Below are positions 54,745-64,000 of a stretch of DNA of 64,000 nt, one piece after another; positions within the stretch are counted from its first letter, which is position 1; each line of letters starts with the position of its first letter. Position numbers and translations under genes: made by a program. Location: NCBI GenBank assembly GCA_951812625.1, contig CATOSP010000002.1, positions 1,218,880-1,282,879 on the forward strand. Direction: 5' to 3'. This DNA is from an uncultured Dehalococcoidia bacterium. GTDB lineage: Bacteria; Chloroflexota; Dehalococcoidia; Lucifugimonadales; UBA3495. The notes under the pieces were generated by a model that did not search any database, had not been told where the DNA came from, and saw only the letters and a list, made by a program, of their open reading frames with translations.

Positions 54745-55227
54745 CTACCCGACCAGCCCTCGTTCGAACAGGGCGTCGAGAACATCCGCGAGCCCGATTG
54801 CTATGGTACCGCCTATGATGATGGCCACTGGGCTGACCAATGCGCACCGCACCCGTGCTACCAGGCTGCCCTCCGTGGAGGAGTTGTTCACTCCGCTCCT
54901 CCTTTGCAGGAGCCATGTTGCGCCGAATATGTACAACGCCACGGCTATTTTGACCGACAACACGATTACATAGGGGAGGGAGACAGCGGTCGAGGTCAAG
55001 CGGGACACGGACAATATAACCCCACTCAACACCAACACGGCTATGGCGGTGTTCACCACGCTGCGGAATTCAGCCCCAGCCAATCTACCTACCGTCCCGC
55101 CGCCGTCTGCCTTCTTCAAGGCCGGGCGCAAGACCAACAAGAAAAAGATGCTCCCGCCAACCCATGCCACAGCGGCCAGGGCATGGGCCAATCTGATGCC
55201 CACCAATATCCAGTCCAGTACGGTCAT
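54745..55227 (-). CDS. CopD/DUF-type integral membrane protein
   Basis: About 160 residues with four membrane segments: about 5-30 (WILVGIRLAHALAAVAWVGG), 52-75, 80-102 and 130-150. The pattern of a His in the first helix and the general layout resemble the CopD copper-resistance/heme-linked membrane family. No clear ribosome-binding site for either ATG (55227 or 55272). It lies downstream of a TlpA-like gene on the same strand, which fits an envelope redox or metal role (inference). Confidence 0.7.
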   Translation of the reverse strand: MTVLDWILVGIRLAHALAAVAWVGGSIFFLLVLRPALKKADGGGTVGRLAGAEFRSVVNTAIAVLVLSGVILSVSRLTSTAVSLPYVIVLSVKIAVALYIFGATWLLQRRSGVNNSSTEGSLVARVRCALVSPVAIIIGGTIAIGLADVLDALFERGLVG

Positions 55228-55310
55228 TAATCGAGCGTAGGGTGAGTGGGCAGGTTCATGGGCTGGGTGCAACTACAGTGGGACTGTCGTGTCGGTGGTG
55301 TCCGACTAGG

Positions 55311-55841
55311 TTACCCCTGGGCCATTTCGCCGACGATCTGAGTGATTTTCTCCCGGTCCAGGACGCTAATCTCTGTCGAGTGCACATGCCCCGACTTGTC
55401 GATGAATATGGTCGTAGGGTAATACTTCAGTCCGTAGGCGTCGGCGATCTCGGCACGGGTATCGGTGGCCACGTCGTAGGTCAAGCCAAGCTCCTGGACG
55501 AAGTCACGTGCGTCCTGCTCCGAATCCAACCCGCGAGGAACGAACAGTCCCAGGAACCGCACGTCCTTCCCCTGCAAGCCGCGCCATGCCTCCTCGAAGT
55601 CTGGCATTTCGGCGCGGCAGGGCGGGCAGGATGGGAACCAGAAGTTAAGCACGACCGCCGTGCGGCCTATCTGTTCCGACATCTGGAACTCCCCGCCGCT
55701 GAAAAGCGTCACCTGGAAGTCTACGGCTTTCTCTGGACCGCCTGGCAGGTTCCCGCAACCAGACAACACGAACAACGATACGGATGCGAAACCCAGTTGC
55801 AGGAGGCGGACGAGGAATCTGAGAATAGACGTCTGGGCCAT
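55311..55841 (-). CDS. TlpA/ResA-like thioredoxin-fold lipoprotein
   Basis: About 176 residues. N-terminal signal with membrane stretch and lipobox VLSGC (lipidated C29), then a thioredoxin fold with the redox pair CPPC (in WFPSCPPCRAEMP, C72/C75) and the cis-Pro region YYPTTIFIDKSGHV. Membrane-attached outside the cytoplasm; probably reduces disulfides, for example during cytochrome c maturation. Start 55841 is preferred for a standard signal peptide; GTG 55865 is possible. Confidence 0.88.
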   Translation of the reverse strand: MAQTSILRFLVRLLQLGFASVSLFVLSGCGNLPGGPEKAVDFQVTLFSGGEFQMSEQIGRTAVVLNFWFPSCPPCRAEMPDFEEAWRGLQGKDVRFLGLFVPRGLDSEQDARDFVQELGLTYDVATDTRAEIADAYGLKYYPTTIFIDKSGHVHSTEISVLDREKITQIVGEMAQG

Positions 55842-56014
55842 CGGAGCTACGGGAGCAATACTCACAGTTGGGCCAGCTAATTCTATAGCCGGAAGGGTGG
55901 ATGGTCAAACCGGAGGTCCAGGGTTCAAGCATGACCGACCGGCAACTCGCTCACCGTTGACTGACGGTGGGAGATGTTTACAATCAGACCATCCTGACAT
56001 CGGAAGGGGCAATG

Positions 56015-56764
56015 ATGCGACTCGAGAATAAAGTTGCCTTGATCAGTGGCGGCGCGAGAGGAATGGGCGCAGCCGAGGCGAAGCTGTTCGCCAGCGAGGG
56101 TGCAAGGGTGGTCATAGGCGACCTGCTGGAAGAAGGGGGTCGGCGAACCGAGGCGGAGGTTAACGAGGCAGGAGGTGACTGCCTGTTCGTCAAGCTGGAT
56201 GTGACCAGCGAAGCTGACTGGCAGCAGGCCGTGGCCGCAGCGGTCGCCCGGTTCGGCAAACTGGACATTCTGGTCAACAACGCAGGCATCTACCGGACGG
56301 AGCGGGTGGAGGAGACATCCGAAGAGCTTTGGGACCAGGTTATGGAGATTAACACCAAAGGGGTCTTCCTGGGGACCAAGAACGCCATACCTGAGATGAG
56401 GCGTGTCGGCGGCGGTTCGATCATCAACATTTCGTCAGTGGCGGGACTGGTGGGCAACACCATGTCTGCCGCTTACATCGCGTCCAAGGGTGCGGTCAGG
56501 CTCTTTACCAAGGCGACGGCCATCCAATATGCCAAGGACGGTATCCGGGCCAACTCAGTCCACCCAGGTACCATCGAGACGCCGATGACGGCCCACCTGC
56601 TGTCGCAGGAATCCTACCGGCAGAACCGTACGGAGAGGACGCCGCTGGGCAGGCTCGGCACGCCGGAGGACGTGGCTTGCGGCGTGCTTTATCTGGCCTC
56701 GGACGAGTCGTCCTTCGTCACCGGCAGCGAGTTGGTAATCGACGGTGGCCGCACGGCCCAGTAG
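56015..56764 (+). CDS. SDR family oxidoreductase
   Basis: Classical short-chain dehydrogenase of 249 residues: GGARGMG (12-18), NNAG (88-91), S141 in INISSVAG, Y154/K158 in YIASK, and GSELVIDGG near the end. NAD(H) preference is suggested by IGDL after the second strand. ATG 56015 has AAGGGG five bases upstream; 56012 is the alternative. It converges with the gamma-glutamyltransferase gene, the two stops touching. Alcohol or hydroxyacyl-CoA substrates are possible. Confidence 0.93.
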   Translation: MRLENKVALISGGARGMGAAEAKLFASEGARVVIGDLLEEGGRRTEAEVNEAGGDCLFVKLDVTSEADWQQAVAAAVARFGKLDILVNNAGIYRTERVEETSEELWDQVMEINTKGVFLGTKNAIPEMRRVGGGSIINISSVAGLVGNTMSAAYIASKGAVRLFTKATAIQYAKDGIRANSVHPGTIETPMTAHLLSQESYRQNRTERTPLGRLGTPEDVACGVLYLASDESSFVTGSELVIDGGRTAQ

Positions 56765-58522
56765 TTACCGGCCCATGGCGTAACCGTCGCGGCGCGGGTC
56801 AGACCCTGCGGACAGGCCACCCCTTTCAAGATCGACCTCAATGGCGCACAGGCAACCCATACGGCCCGTCCACTCGTCCCAGATCTCGGTTCTGTGGCCT
56901 CTTCGCCCAAGTTCGGCGGTGGTCTCCGCCGGGATGCGTCCTTCGACCCCAACCAAGCCGGGGTGATAGGCGTGGGGATGGAAGGAGTTGGGGAAGCTCC
57001 ACGTGGAGACCCTGGGGGCTTCAATTGCCGTCTGAACATCCATGCCGAACTCGGCGACGTTCAGGAATAATTGCACCATTGACTGACATTGTACGTCTCC
57101 GCCAGGAGTTCCGAAGGGCATCCAGACTCTCCCGCCCTTCATGGCCAAGCCGGGATTGGGCGTGAGACGGGGACGCTTGCCCGGGGCTACAGCGCAGGGG
57201 TGGTCCGGGTCCAGCCAGGACTGGGAGCCGCGCGGCGAAATCACGAATCCCAGTCCTTCGGCTATTGGCCCACCACCGATGCCGTCGCTGGGGGTTGCCG
57301 AGAAGGCGTTGCCCCAGCGGTCAACCACGCAGGCGTAGCTGGTGTCTGCGGGGATTGGTCCGCCTACAGGTTCCGGATGGGCCAGATTGGAGATGTTGGC
57401 GCCGTTTCCTTGATGCACCCAAGGGTCGCCGGGGTTGGGCATCCCGGAGTGGGCTATACTCTGATCGATGTAGCCTGCCCGGTCCCTAGCAAAACTCTTG
57501 GACAACAGCCCTTCCAGGGGTACGTCGACGAAGTCCGGGTCGCCATAGTAGTGGTGGCGATCCGAGAAGGCGAGCTTCAGGGCTTCAATGACCGTGTGCA
57601 AGTAGTCGGGGCTGTTGTGCCCCATCGTTCGCAAGTCGACGTTCTCCAGAATCTGCAAGGTCTGAATGGATACCGGCCCCTGGCACCAGGGCCCGCATGT
57701 GAAAACGTCGATCCCCTTGTAGCTGCCTGCGGCTGGAGGTTGTACTTCAACGCTGAATCCCGCCAGGTCTTCCATCGATAGCAGGCCGCCCTGTTCCCGG
57801 CAGAAATCCACGATCTCCCGTGCGACGTCTCCAAGGTAGAAGAAATCCCTGGCTGCCTGAATTGCCTCCTCGCGGCCCTCGCGGGCATGAGCCCCCTCGA
57901 TCTCGACCAGCCGTCGGAAGGTTCGGGCCAAGTCGGGCTGTACGAGGACATCACCCGGTTGGAGCGCATTTCCGTCGGGGTAAAATACGCTGGACGTGGT
58001 CCGCCAGTGGCGGGAATCCCCTTCATCATGGGCCAGCGGGTCTCCGGCGCGGACCAGTGCGCGGTGAAGGGTGAGGGGGATTGGAAACCCTCCCTCAGCC
58101 AACTCCAGAGCCGGGGTTACAACCTGCTCGAAGCTCATCGTCCCGTAGAGTTTCAATGCCGTCAGCCAGGCGTCTGCCGCTGCGGGAGTCACTGTCCTGA
58201 GCACGCCTGGTGGCATATCTGCACCGGCGTGGTTCATGAAGTAGTCGATGCTGGCCTCCCTAGGCCACCTTCCCAGGCCGCTGATCTGCATTGTCTCGCC
58301 GCGGTGGGCATCGTGGAGGACTATTGGAGCAACCCCGCCGAAGCTGGTGTACTGGGGAAGCACCACATTCAGGGCGATTCCTGAGGCGACCCCGGCGTCG
58401 GTGGCATTGCCTCCCTGCTCCAGGATGCGGAATCCCGCTGACGTGGCCAGGTAGTGGCCAGTCGATACCATGTGGGTGGCACCTGTAATCAACGGACGGT
58501 AAGTAGCGATGCCTGTCGCCAT
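56765..58522 (-). CDS. gamma-glutamyltransferase-family hydrolase
   Basis: Ntn-hydrolase of 585 residues. The N-terminal part has GGNATDAGVASGIALNVVLP; the nucleophile after autoprocessing should be T394 in PADTSYACVVDRWGN. SPRGSQSWLDPDHP and KRPRLTPNPGLAMKGG follow as in GGT. No signal peptide, so probably cytoplasmic, unlike classical periplasmic GGT; relatives hydrolyse acyl-amides such as cephalosporin side chains or oxamate-type compounds. AGGAGC lies upstream of the ATG. Substrate unknown. Confidence 0.92.
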   Translation of the reverse strand: MATGIATYRPLITGATHMVSTGHYLATSAGFRILEQGGNATDAGVASGIALNVVLPQYTSFGGVAPIVLHDAHRGETMQISGLGRWPREASIDYFMNHAGADMPPGVLRTVTPAAADAWLTALKLYGTMSFEQVVTPALELAEGGFPIPLTLHRALVRAGDPLAHDEGDSRHWRTTSSVFYPDGNALQPGDVLVQPDLARTFRRLVEIEGAHAREGREEAIQAARDFFYLGDVAREIVDFCREQGGLLSMEDLAGFSVEVQPPAAGSYKGIDVFTCGPWCQGPVSIQTLQILENVDLRTMGHNSPDYLHTVIEALKLAFSDRHHYYGDPDFVDVPLEGLLSKSFARDRAGYIDQSIAHSGMPNPGDPWVHQGNGANISNLAHPEPVGGPIPADTSYACVVDRWGNAFSATPSDGIGGGPIAEGLGFVISPRGSQSWLDPDHPCAVAPGKRPRLTPNPGLAMKGGRVWMPFGTPGGDVQCQSMVQLFLNVAEFGMDVQTAIEAPRVSTWSFPNSFHPHAYHPGLVGVEGRIPAETTAELGRRGHRTEIWDEWTGRMGCLCAIEVDLERGGLSAGSDPRRDGYAMGR

Positions 58523-58812
58523 GATGCTGCTCCTGTGTCGTAGGCTTCGGCTGACCGATGGTGTCTCTTCAAGCTCAGATTGTTCAGATGGACGGGAAAC
58601 TTGCCGGTATACTAGCCTTGCCCATATTGGGAGTCAACCGCCGGGATTTCTCGGGCCGTGGCCAAGCTTCTCCCAGATCAAATCCTTATCCGATAGATAT
58701 CGATTGCCGGTGAGCATCCCACAGAGTTCGCGGTATGGCAGGGAATTCGCTTCTGATGTGCTAGAATTGCCGATGCAACACGGCCTGCCAACAATCCTAT
58801 CGGGGGACTGGT

Positions 58813-59160
58813 ATGCTTCTGGAAGTCGAAGTCGTAGCGGCGGAAAACAGCCCGATGGACCTGAACAGGGTCTTTGACCTGCTGTCGGAACCCCGGGTGA
58901 TCAACCGAGTATTCACTGCCAACCAGATAGGGGAGGACGTCTGGTGTGATGTGACTGGCTGGAGCGAAGATGGTCCATGCCCGGCCATGGCAGCGCTCTC
59001 TGAGGATTCCGGGGACGGGGTGATACTCCTCGTGTACGGGGGAGACGATGGCATCCGCATACGGCCTGTAGGTTCCGATGCCGATTGGAATGCATCCGAT
59101 TCCAATCAGTGGGGGGAGCCGTGCCTGATGCTGGATAAGGACACACCGGTGGACGGGTAG
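58813..59160 (+). CDS. hypothetical protein, 115 aa
   Basis: Acidic soluble protein; MLLEVEVVAAENSPMDLNRV, AALSEDSGDGVILLVYGGDD and the Trp-containing C terminus show no known family. A GGGGGA tract precedes the ATG at normal distance. Codon bias resembles the neighbours. It stands between two minus-strand genes, so it has its own promoter if expressed. Confidence 0.55.
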   Translation: MLLEVEVVAAENSPMDLNRVFDLLSEPRVINRVFTANQIGEDVWCDVTGWSEDGPCPAMAALSEDSGDGVILLVYGGDDGIRIRPVGSDADWNASDSNQWGEPCLMLDKDTPVDG

Positions 59161-59200
59161 GTCTTTGTCTTTGTCCTCGATTCGAGGGCTTGGCCGAGGC

Positions 59201-60418
59201 TCATACCACGGGGGAACTTGAGACGGGTGAACCCAAGGAAGCTCTCAAGGACGCCAGGCCGAGGTCGTAAGTATCCTGGCTTTCCCAGCCCCTCCAGTCC
59301 ACGGTATCGAGTGCGCGCAGTTCGACGCACAGCGGTTCCTCGCTTCCAAAAAGTTGCTCATCAATGACCAACGGGAGAAGCGAACGCCCTGGCAACCCAT
59401 TCCGGGACAACTCGGTGAACGACCGGCTGCCGAATGGGTTCTGCAGAGAGTTGGCAGAGCAGACCAGAGCAAGACGGTCGTAGTATGCGGCCTTCTCCAA
59501 AACACCTCCCTGATCTTTGAACGCTGGCTCATCGTCTACGTACAGGCTCCAGCATAGGGTCCCGGATTCCCGGAGGTCTTCCAGAACTCGCTCGACAAAC
59601 GCAGCGTCCTTCACAGAGCCCAGCAGCAATACGCGTGGATCGGACCGTTGGAAGCCCTGCAGATGGGGCTGTGACGCGATCAGGGCCTCAGCGACCCCCG
59701 CGCTGCGCAGGAAGCATTCGGGGATCAGGCCTCGAGACCTACCGAGGGAATCTGCGCCGATAATGCTTGGGCCCAGGTGCCGCACGTGCTCGAGGGCCAG
59801 GACACGGCTCAGGTCGCAGTCGGCAATCAGGGTCATCTCCAGCGATACACCATCGAATATCGCGTCGTCCAGGGTTGCTCGATGCAGGGTGGCACCCCGC
59901 ATTTCCGCGCCGCTGAGGTCCGACAGGTCGAGGGCTGTGCCGTTCATCCTCGCGTTTCTCAGGACTGTGCCGGTCAAATTAGCCCAAGACAGCTTGGTCG
60001 AGGTCAGGTTCGCTCCTGACAGGTTGGCTCCCTCCAAGTCAGACCGGCTCAGGTCGGCGAAGGAAAGGTCAGAACCTCGCAAGCTGACGCCACGCAGGCA
60101 ACTGCCGCTCAGGTCGGCGCGGACAAGGGAAGCTCCGGTGAGATTGGCCTCCCGGAGATCGCTGCGGCTTACGTCGGCGCGGAACAGGTGAGCGCCGCGA
60201 AGGTTTGCGCCTGCGAGGTCTGAGAGATAGAGGTTCGCGCCGGTGAAGTCTATGCGGCTCAGGTTGTCGTGAGCGAAGTCAGCCCCGGTGAGTTTGGCCC
60301 GGCTCAACATCGCGCCAGAGAGGTCGAGTTGACGCCGTATCCACTGGCTGCCAACCCTGTACCGTCCCACAGCCTCGGTACCCCGCTTCGCCAAGGCAGC
60401 GTGCGCTTGATTAGCCAA
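59201..60418 (-). CDS. pentapeptide-repeat protein with C-terminal TIR-like domain
   Basis: Protein of 405 residues. Residues about 32-205 contain over 25 A(D/N)Lxx pentapeptide repeats forming a right-handed beta-helix. Residues about 260-395 look like a divergent TIR domain: PRVLLLGSVKDAAFVERVLEDL, CWSLYVDDEPAF, YDRLALVCSANSLQNPF, then LPLVIDEQLF. Pentapeptide-TIR fusions occur as predicted NAD-linked signalling or defence proteins. TTG start 60418 with GGGAG upstream. It stands alone between two unrelated genes. Confidence 0.82.
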   Translation of the reverse strand: MANQAHAALAKRGTEAVGRYRVGSQWIRRQLDLSGAMLSRAKLTGADFAHDNLSRIDFTGANLYLSDLAGANLRGAHLFRADVSRSDLREANLTGASLVRADLSGSCLRGVSLRGSDLSFADLSRSDLEGANLSGANLTSTKLSWANLTGTVLRNARMNGTALDLSDLSGAEMRGATLHRATLDDAIFDGVSLEMTLIADCDLSRVLALEHVRHLGPSIIGADSLGRSRGLIPECFLRSAGVAEALIASQPHLQGFQRSDPRVLLLGSVKDAAFVERVLEDLRESGTLCWSLYVDDEPAFKDQGGVLEKAAYYDRLALVCSANSLQNPFGSRSFTELSRNGLPGRSLLPLVIDEQLFGSEEPLCVELRALDTVDWRGWESQDTYDLGLASLRASLGSPVSSSPVV

Positions 60419-60526
60419 ACCCTGACTCCCGAGGGGTGCGGGTCAACCGTAGCGGTACCCTATTCACCCACCGGATGAATTTGACGGTAAAATGGCTGTC
60501 TCCGGTTTGAGACAGAGGACTACCTG

Positions 60527-61708
60527 CTAGCTGCCGTCAGAGGGAGTTGTGGCTAATGGCACTTCCACCGCGGGTGAGAAGGCAGGCATAACTTCCCTGG
60601 CAAACAGGGTCAACTGGTCGCGGAACTCGGTCCATGGCATACCTTCTGGCCACTGGAGGATTATGTCTTCAAGACCAGGAAACTTCTGCTCCTGTTCACG
60701 AAGAAAGTCTATGAACTGGCCCGGCGGGCCGCAGATCCACACCTTTTGCTCCACGCCGTCCTCTATGGTTGGCACTCGAGAAGGTGCGCCCGGGGTGCCC
60801 CACATCCTACCTTGGGAATCGGTATACCGGACAAACCCAAAGGGGGCGAACCACTTGTAGCGCTCATCGTGATAGGGGCGTACGCGATCTATTGCTTCCT
60901 GTTGAGTGTTGGCGATGTAGAATCCCAATCCCAGGCCCATATCCTGGCCCAAGACCAAGTCCCGGCCTGCGTTGCGAGCGTGCTCGTGGTAAGAGCGGAA
61001 CATCTGCTCGACCAGCACCTCACCGGTCAGGGCGACCATAGCCTTGATTCCCTGTCTAGCGATGAATTCGAGTGTGCGCCCGCTGGCGATTGGCTGCCAG
61101 ATCTCCACAGGGCGGTTTACTGGGCGGGGCACCATCGTTATTTCTTCCAGTTGGTAGCCACGATAGGGTACATCGGCCGGGATAGTGTAGTGTTTCCCCT
61201 TATGGCTGAACGACTCTTCGTTGAACGCCTTGAGTATGACCTCCATCTGCTCCATGAAGAGTTCGCGGTTGGCGTCGTTGTCGATGACCGGCGCGCCGAA
61301 TGTCTCCACTTCCCTGGAGTGGTAGCCACGACCCACTCCGAAGATCAGGCGACCACCGGTGAGCACATCTGCCATTGCGAAGTCTTCGGCCAGTCGGAGT
61401 GGGTGCCACATAGGGACGATGTTGAAGGCAGACCCGAACTTGAGGCGTTTCGTCTGCCCCGCCAGGTGGACCCCGAGCAGAATCAGATTGGGGAAGCACT
61501 CATAGCCTTCCCTCTGGAAGTGGTGCTCCGCGGTCCACATACAGTAGTAGCCCAGTTCATCCATGTGTTTCGCCAGGTTCACTGCGTGTCCGTAAGCCTG
61601 GACCAACTGCTCATTGGGGTATCGGCGGTCGTTAGCGGGCGTGCCATCTGCGCCGGGATTGTCCAAGTCTATTTGGCCTACGTAGAGCACCGAAAACCGT
61701 TTGATCAT
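60527..61708 (-). CDS. luciferase-like (bacterial luciferase family) flavin monooxygenase
   Basis: Protein of 393 residues: KRFSVLYVGQIDLDNPGADG start, YYCMWTAEHHF, GSAFNIVPMWHPLRLAEDFAM, LTGGRLIFGVGRGYHSREVE and RPVEIWQPIASGRTLE are typical of the family. Longer and divergent from the paralogue at 10371 (different start and active-site stretches), so probably a different substrate. It lies 95 bp downstream of the transporter gene on the same strand. Confidence 0.92.
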   Translation of the reverse strand: MIKRFSVLYVGQIDLDNPGADGTPANDRRYPNEQLVQAYGHAVNLAKHMDELGYYCMWTAEHHFQREGYECFPNLILLGVHLAGQTKRLKFGSAFNIVPMWHPLRLAEDFAMADVLTGGRLIFGVGRGYHSREVETFGAPVIDNDANRELFMEQMEVILKAFNEESFSHKGKHYTIPADVPYRGYQLEEITMVPRPVNRPVEIWQPIASGRTLEFIARQGIKAMVALTGEVLVEQMFRSYHEHARNAGRDLVLGQDMGLGLGFYIANTQQEAIDRVRPYHDERYKWFAPFGFVRYTDSQGRMWGTPGAPSRVPTIEDGVEQKVWICGPPGQFIDFLREQEQKFPGLEDIILQWPEGMPWTEFRDQLTLFAREVMPAFSPAVEVPLATTPSDGS

Positions 61709-61803
61709 CCCTCTGGGTCCCCCTGGTCTGGAAATCGTGCCAGGCTTCGCGTTTCTCGGGGTATTATAGCATGGAGGAGGTAGGCACCTTTATCCGCTGT
61801 CGG

Positions 61804-64000
61804 CTAACGGGGAGGCGTTACGGAGTTTGTCCCACCGCGCGCAAATATGAGAAGCAGGGAAGGGAGCACCAACAGCGAGGCAATGGCTGCCATCAATATC
61901 ATTACCGCCGAGATTACTCCGTAGGTCGAAAATAGGGGCATGGGAGCGAATCCCAGGACCGCGAATCCGATGATGCTGGACGCCGCCGATCCTGCCAGGG
62001 CAACCCCGGTCCCGGCAGCAGCAGTTTGTAAGGCTGGAACGGGTGAGCGTTGGTTTTCCAGTTCCTGTCTGAATCTCTGGGTCATGTGTATAGAGTAGTC
62101 TATGCCAACTCCGATCGACACTGCAGCTATCGTCGCAGTGACGAAGTTGAGGCTATACCCGGCCAGGTACATGAAGGCGTACAGCCAGGACACTACCAAT
62201 CCGATCGGGATGATGGTCGCCACGGCGAAGCTGAGTGACCGCATCCAGAGTGTCAGTAGCAAGAGACAAGCTACTACCGCGACCGGCAAAGAGATGGTCA
62301 GTGCCTTTGTGGTAGCAGTCAAGGTCGCCTCGCGAGCGAATGGGGAGCCGGTGATTCCTACTTCCGTGATGGACGGGACACCTCGCAGGGGCGCTAGGTC
62401 CAGTTCCAGCGACTCTCGGGACCTCCTCAGATTGGCCTGTTCGCGTGAGCCTAGTACTCCGATGATGAGGATGATCGCCTGCTTGTCCTGGTCGTGGTAC
62501 AGCACTTCTCGTACCTGGATGGAGTCATACGCCAATATCTGACCGTCCAGAGGGACTCCATTGTCTATCATGTAGTCATAGGCGGCACGTATCTGTTCCG
62601 GTGTATCGGGTATACCGTCTCTGTCCTTGTCTAATATGGATACCCCAGTTGCCTCCAGCGCCCGCTGGCGGGCAACAGAAGACTCGGTCACTCGGCGCAA
62701 CAGGTCGAATACCGTCCGGTTGTAGAGAGACACACTCCCGTCCCGAGCGTTCCCCAGGGTCTCGTTGTCTGCAAGCCGGTCCAGCAGGTCTCGAAGAGCC
62801 TCGAGAGAACGTGGATCGGTGATGTCTCCTTCCACGTAGATGACCGCCGGTTCGCCAGCCACGGTCTCGGAGGTATGTTCCTCCAGCTTGTCTACACCCA
62901 CTGCGAAGTCTGAATCGGCATCGAAGAAGTCCTTGATGTCCAATTTCGGTTCCAGTTGAAGGGACAGGTAGACTGCACCGGCCGTTACTACGGCGGCAAG
63001 TGGAACCACTGCCCACGGGACTCTTGCCAGCTCGACCACTACCCAGGCAATCCGGCCATAAGATGGATGTGCTTCCTTCAATTTGTCTGCGTCGTACTCA
63101 TCCTTTACCGGTAAGGCCTGAGTGGACCGGTGAACCTTCCGCTGGTCCAACTGCATCAATACAAGGGGGATGAGAATTCCCATGATGACGAAACTGGATA
63201 GTACAGCCACACCCGCTGCTACACCGAAACCTATTATGGTTTCGATCCCGGAGGTCACGTTGGCCAGGAATGCGATACCGTCAGACAGGGTGGCGAGGAC
63301 CAATGCACCCAACACGCCTGCCAGCCCCGCCCTCAACGCAGGAGCGGGGCGAATCGAGCGTTCCCGCTCCTCGTTGTACCGATGGACGGCGTGTATCATG
63401 AAGTCTGCACCCAGGGAAATCATGGCTATGGGCACAATCAGGTCCAGGGTCAACGATGACTTCAACCCAACCAAGTTGGTAATTCCCCTGAGCCAAACCA
63501 GGAGAATCAAGAGTCCGCAGAATCCCAGACCAACCGCCCGAACGGAGCGGAGAGTCACGCCAACGACCACCAGCACCAAGGCGACGGTGGCGGCGATGAA
63601 TGGCACGGCGGTCCTGCCCTGTTCCAACGAAGTCAGGTTAACGTCTATGGCGAGACCCCACGTGCGGTAGGAATTCTCCTGCCCTCGAAGAATTTCCTGG
63701 GCCCGGCGCCCGAACCTCTCCTTCTCCAGGGCAGTTTCATCGTTGGTCAATCCAATGTTCAGCGGGCCGCCGCCCAATTTCTCGTTGTCGGCGGCGAGAA
63801 ATACAGAAAGAGCTTTGGCACGCCACTCCACCATTTCTCGTCCATCAACCACAACGGTCCGCGATGCGGCGTCCTTGGACAGGGATGCGCGCAACAACTC
63901 CCCGGCGGGGCTGTTGAGGATGCGGGCCACAGCCTGCTTAACCTGCGCGTCGGTGGCGGTCTCCAGCGTGATGTTGGTGCGTGGGTCGAGGATGAGCAGG
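61804..64000 (-). CDS. RND/MMPL-superfamily transporter, N terminus beyond window
   Basis: At least 731 residues visible, continuing past the right edge: the frame stays open to 64000 and reads LLILDPRTNITLETATDAQV. Two clusters of membrane helices frame a large extracytoplasmic domain. IVPIAMISLGADFMIHAVHRY and VSIGVGIDYSIHMTQRF are the repeated Asp-containing TM4-type motifs of the family. A DKDRDGIPDTPEQIRAAY segment resembles a calcium-binding loop inside the second periplasmic domain. Likely exports lipids or hydrophobic compounds using the proton gradient. Confidence 0.9.
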   Translation of the reverse strand, partial: LLILDPRTNITLETATDAQVKQAVARILNSPAGELLRASLSKDAASRTVVVDGREMVEWRAKALSVFLAADNEKLGGGPLNIGLTNDETALEKERFGRRAQEILRGQENSYRTWGLAIDVNLTSLEQGRTAVPFIAATVALVLVVVGVTLRSVRAVGLGFCGLLILLVWLRGITNLVGLKSSLTLDLIVPIAMISLGADFMIHAVHRYNEERERSIRPAPALRAGLAGVLGALVLATLSDGIAFLANVTSGIETIIGFGVAAGVAVLSSFVIMGILIPLVLMQLDQRKVHRSTQALPVKDEYDADKLKEAHPSYGRIAWVVVELARVPWAVVPLAAVVTAGAVYLSLQLEPKLDIKDFFDADSDFAVGVDKLEEHTSETVAGEPAVIYVEGDITDPRSLEALRDLLDRLADNETLGNARDGSVSLYNRTVFDLLRRVTESSVARQRALEATGVSILDKDRDGIPDTPEQIRAAYDYMIDNGVPLDGQILAYDSIQVREVLYHDQDKQAIILIIGVLGSREQANLRRSRESLELDLAPLRGVPSITEVGITGSPFAREATLTATTKALTISLPVAVVACLLLLTLWMRSLSFAVATIIPIGLVVSWLYAFMYLAGYSLNFVTATIAAVSIGVGIDYSIHMTQRFRQELENQRSPVPALQTAAAGTGVALAGSAASSIIGFAVLGFAPMPLFSTYGVISAVMILMAAIASLLVLPSLLLIFARGGTNSVTPPR

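Noticed and set aside
1-64000. CRISPR arrays
   Set aside because: No array of regularly spaced repeats was seen; the only short tandem array (4839-4880) has no spacers, and no cas gene is present.

Overview
This window looks like a catabolically versatile, GC-rich environmental bacterium. The gene mix is flavin-dependent luciferase-type monooxygenases, GMC alcohol oxidoreductases, family III CoA-transferases, a hydantoinase/oxoprolinase pair, a Rieske oxygenase, a P450, FAH and SDR enzymes. From general knowledge this resembles Chloroflexota of the SAR202/Dehalococcoidia type, but no 16S or other marker gene is present, so the assignment is an inference.

Positions 1-22,300 form a catabolic region. 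On the minus strand lie a partial P450, an unusual DapA-MfnB-TusA-like three-domain fusion and an FAH hydrolase. Then come an enoyl-CoA hydratase and two tandem CoA-transferases (plus strand), glyoxalase-like and alpha/beta hydrolases, a luciferase-like monooxygenase, a Rieske oxygenase beside a BenD-like diol dehydrogenase, a thiolase-fold protein without its cysteines, a hydantoinase A/B pair, and a GMC oxidoreductase. A decayed VOC gene and a decayed isochorismatase-family gene show ongoing gene loss.

Positions 22,900-30,420 are a dense mobile-element mosaic: a half MITE, an IS5-like element, an IS701-like element, an IS630-like element, a second IS5-like element, a complete MITE, an ISAs1 remnant and an IS4-like element nested in it. 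Nearly all transposases carry nonsense codons or frameshifts; only the second IS5-like copy looks intact. The MITEs carry the termini of the IS701-like element and YTAG target duplications.

Positions 30,987-32,919 encode a NarL-type histidine kinase and response regulator. Positions 33,300-45,064 form a defence island bounded by direct repeats of a tRNA-Ile 3' end. It contains a broken type I restriction locus (hsdM remnant, hsdS with one in-frame TGA, two separate hsdR 5' stubs). Cargo is interleaved with it: HigB/HigA-ImmA, two small Cys-rich proteins, an HNH-small protein-nucleotidyltransferase trio, a TIR/membrane-protein pair, a HEPN-like protein and a deoxyribosyltransferase-like protein. 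A second MITE, a decayed P4-type integrase and an intact tRNA-Ala(TGC) follow.

Positions 47,000-64,000 return to metabolism: a thiolase, two GMC oxidoreductases, an NHL-propeller protein, and a two-gene unit ending in a UGSC-family selenoprotein (in-frame TGA, SECIS-like hairpin, strong terminator). After these come Trm112-like, CopD-like and TlpA-like proteins, an SDR, a gamma-glutamyltransferase-like hydrolase, a pentapeptide-repeat/TIR protein, another luciferase-like monooxygenase and a partial RND/MMPL transporter. The most noteworthy items are the selenoprotein, the three-domain fusion, and the restriction-island architecture.
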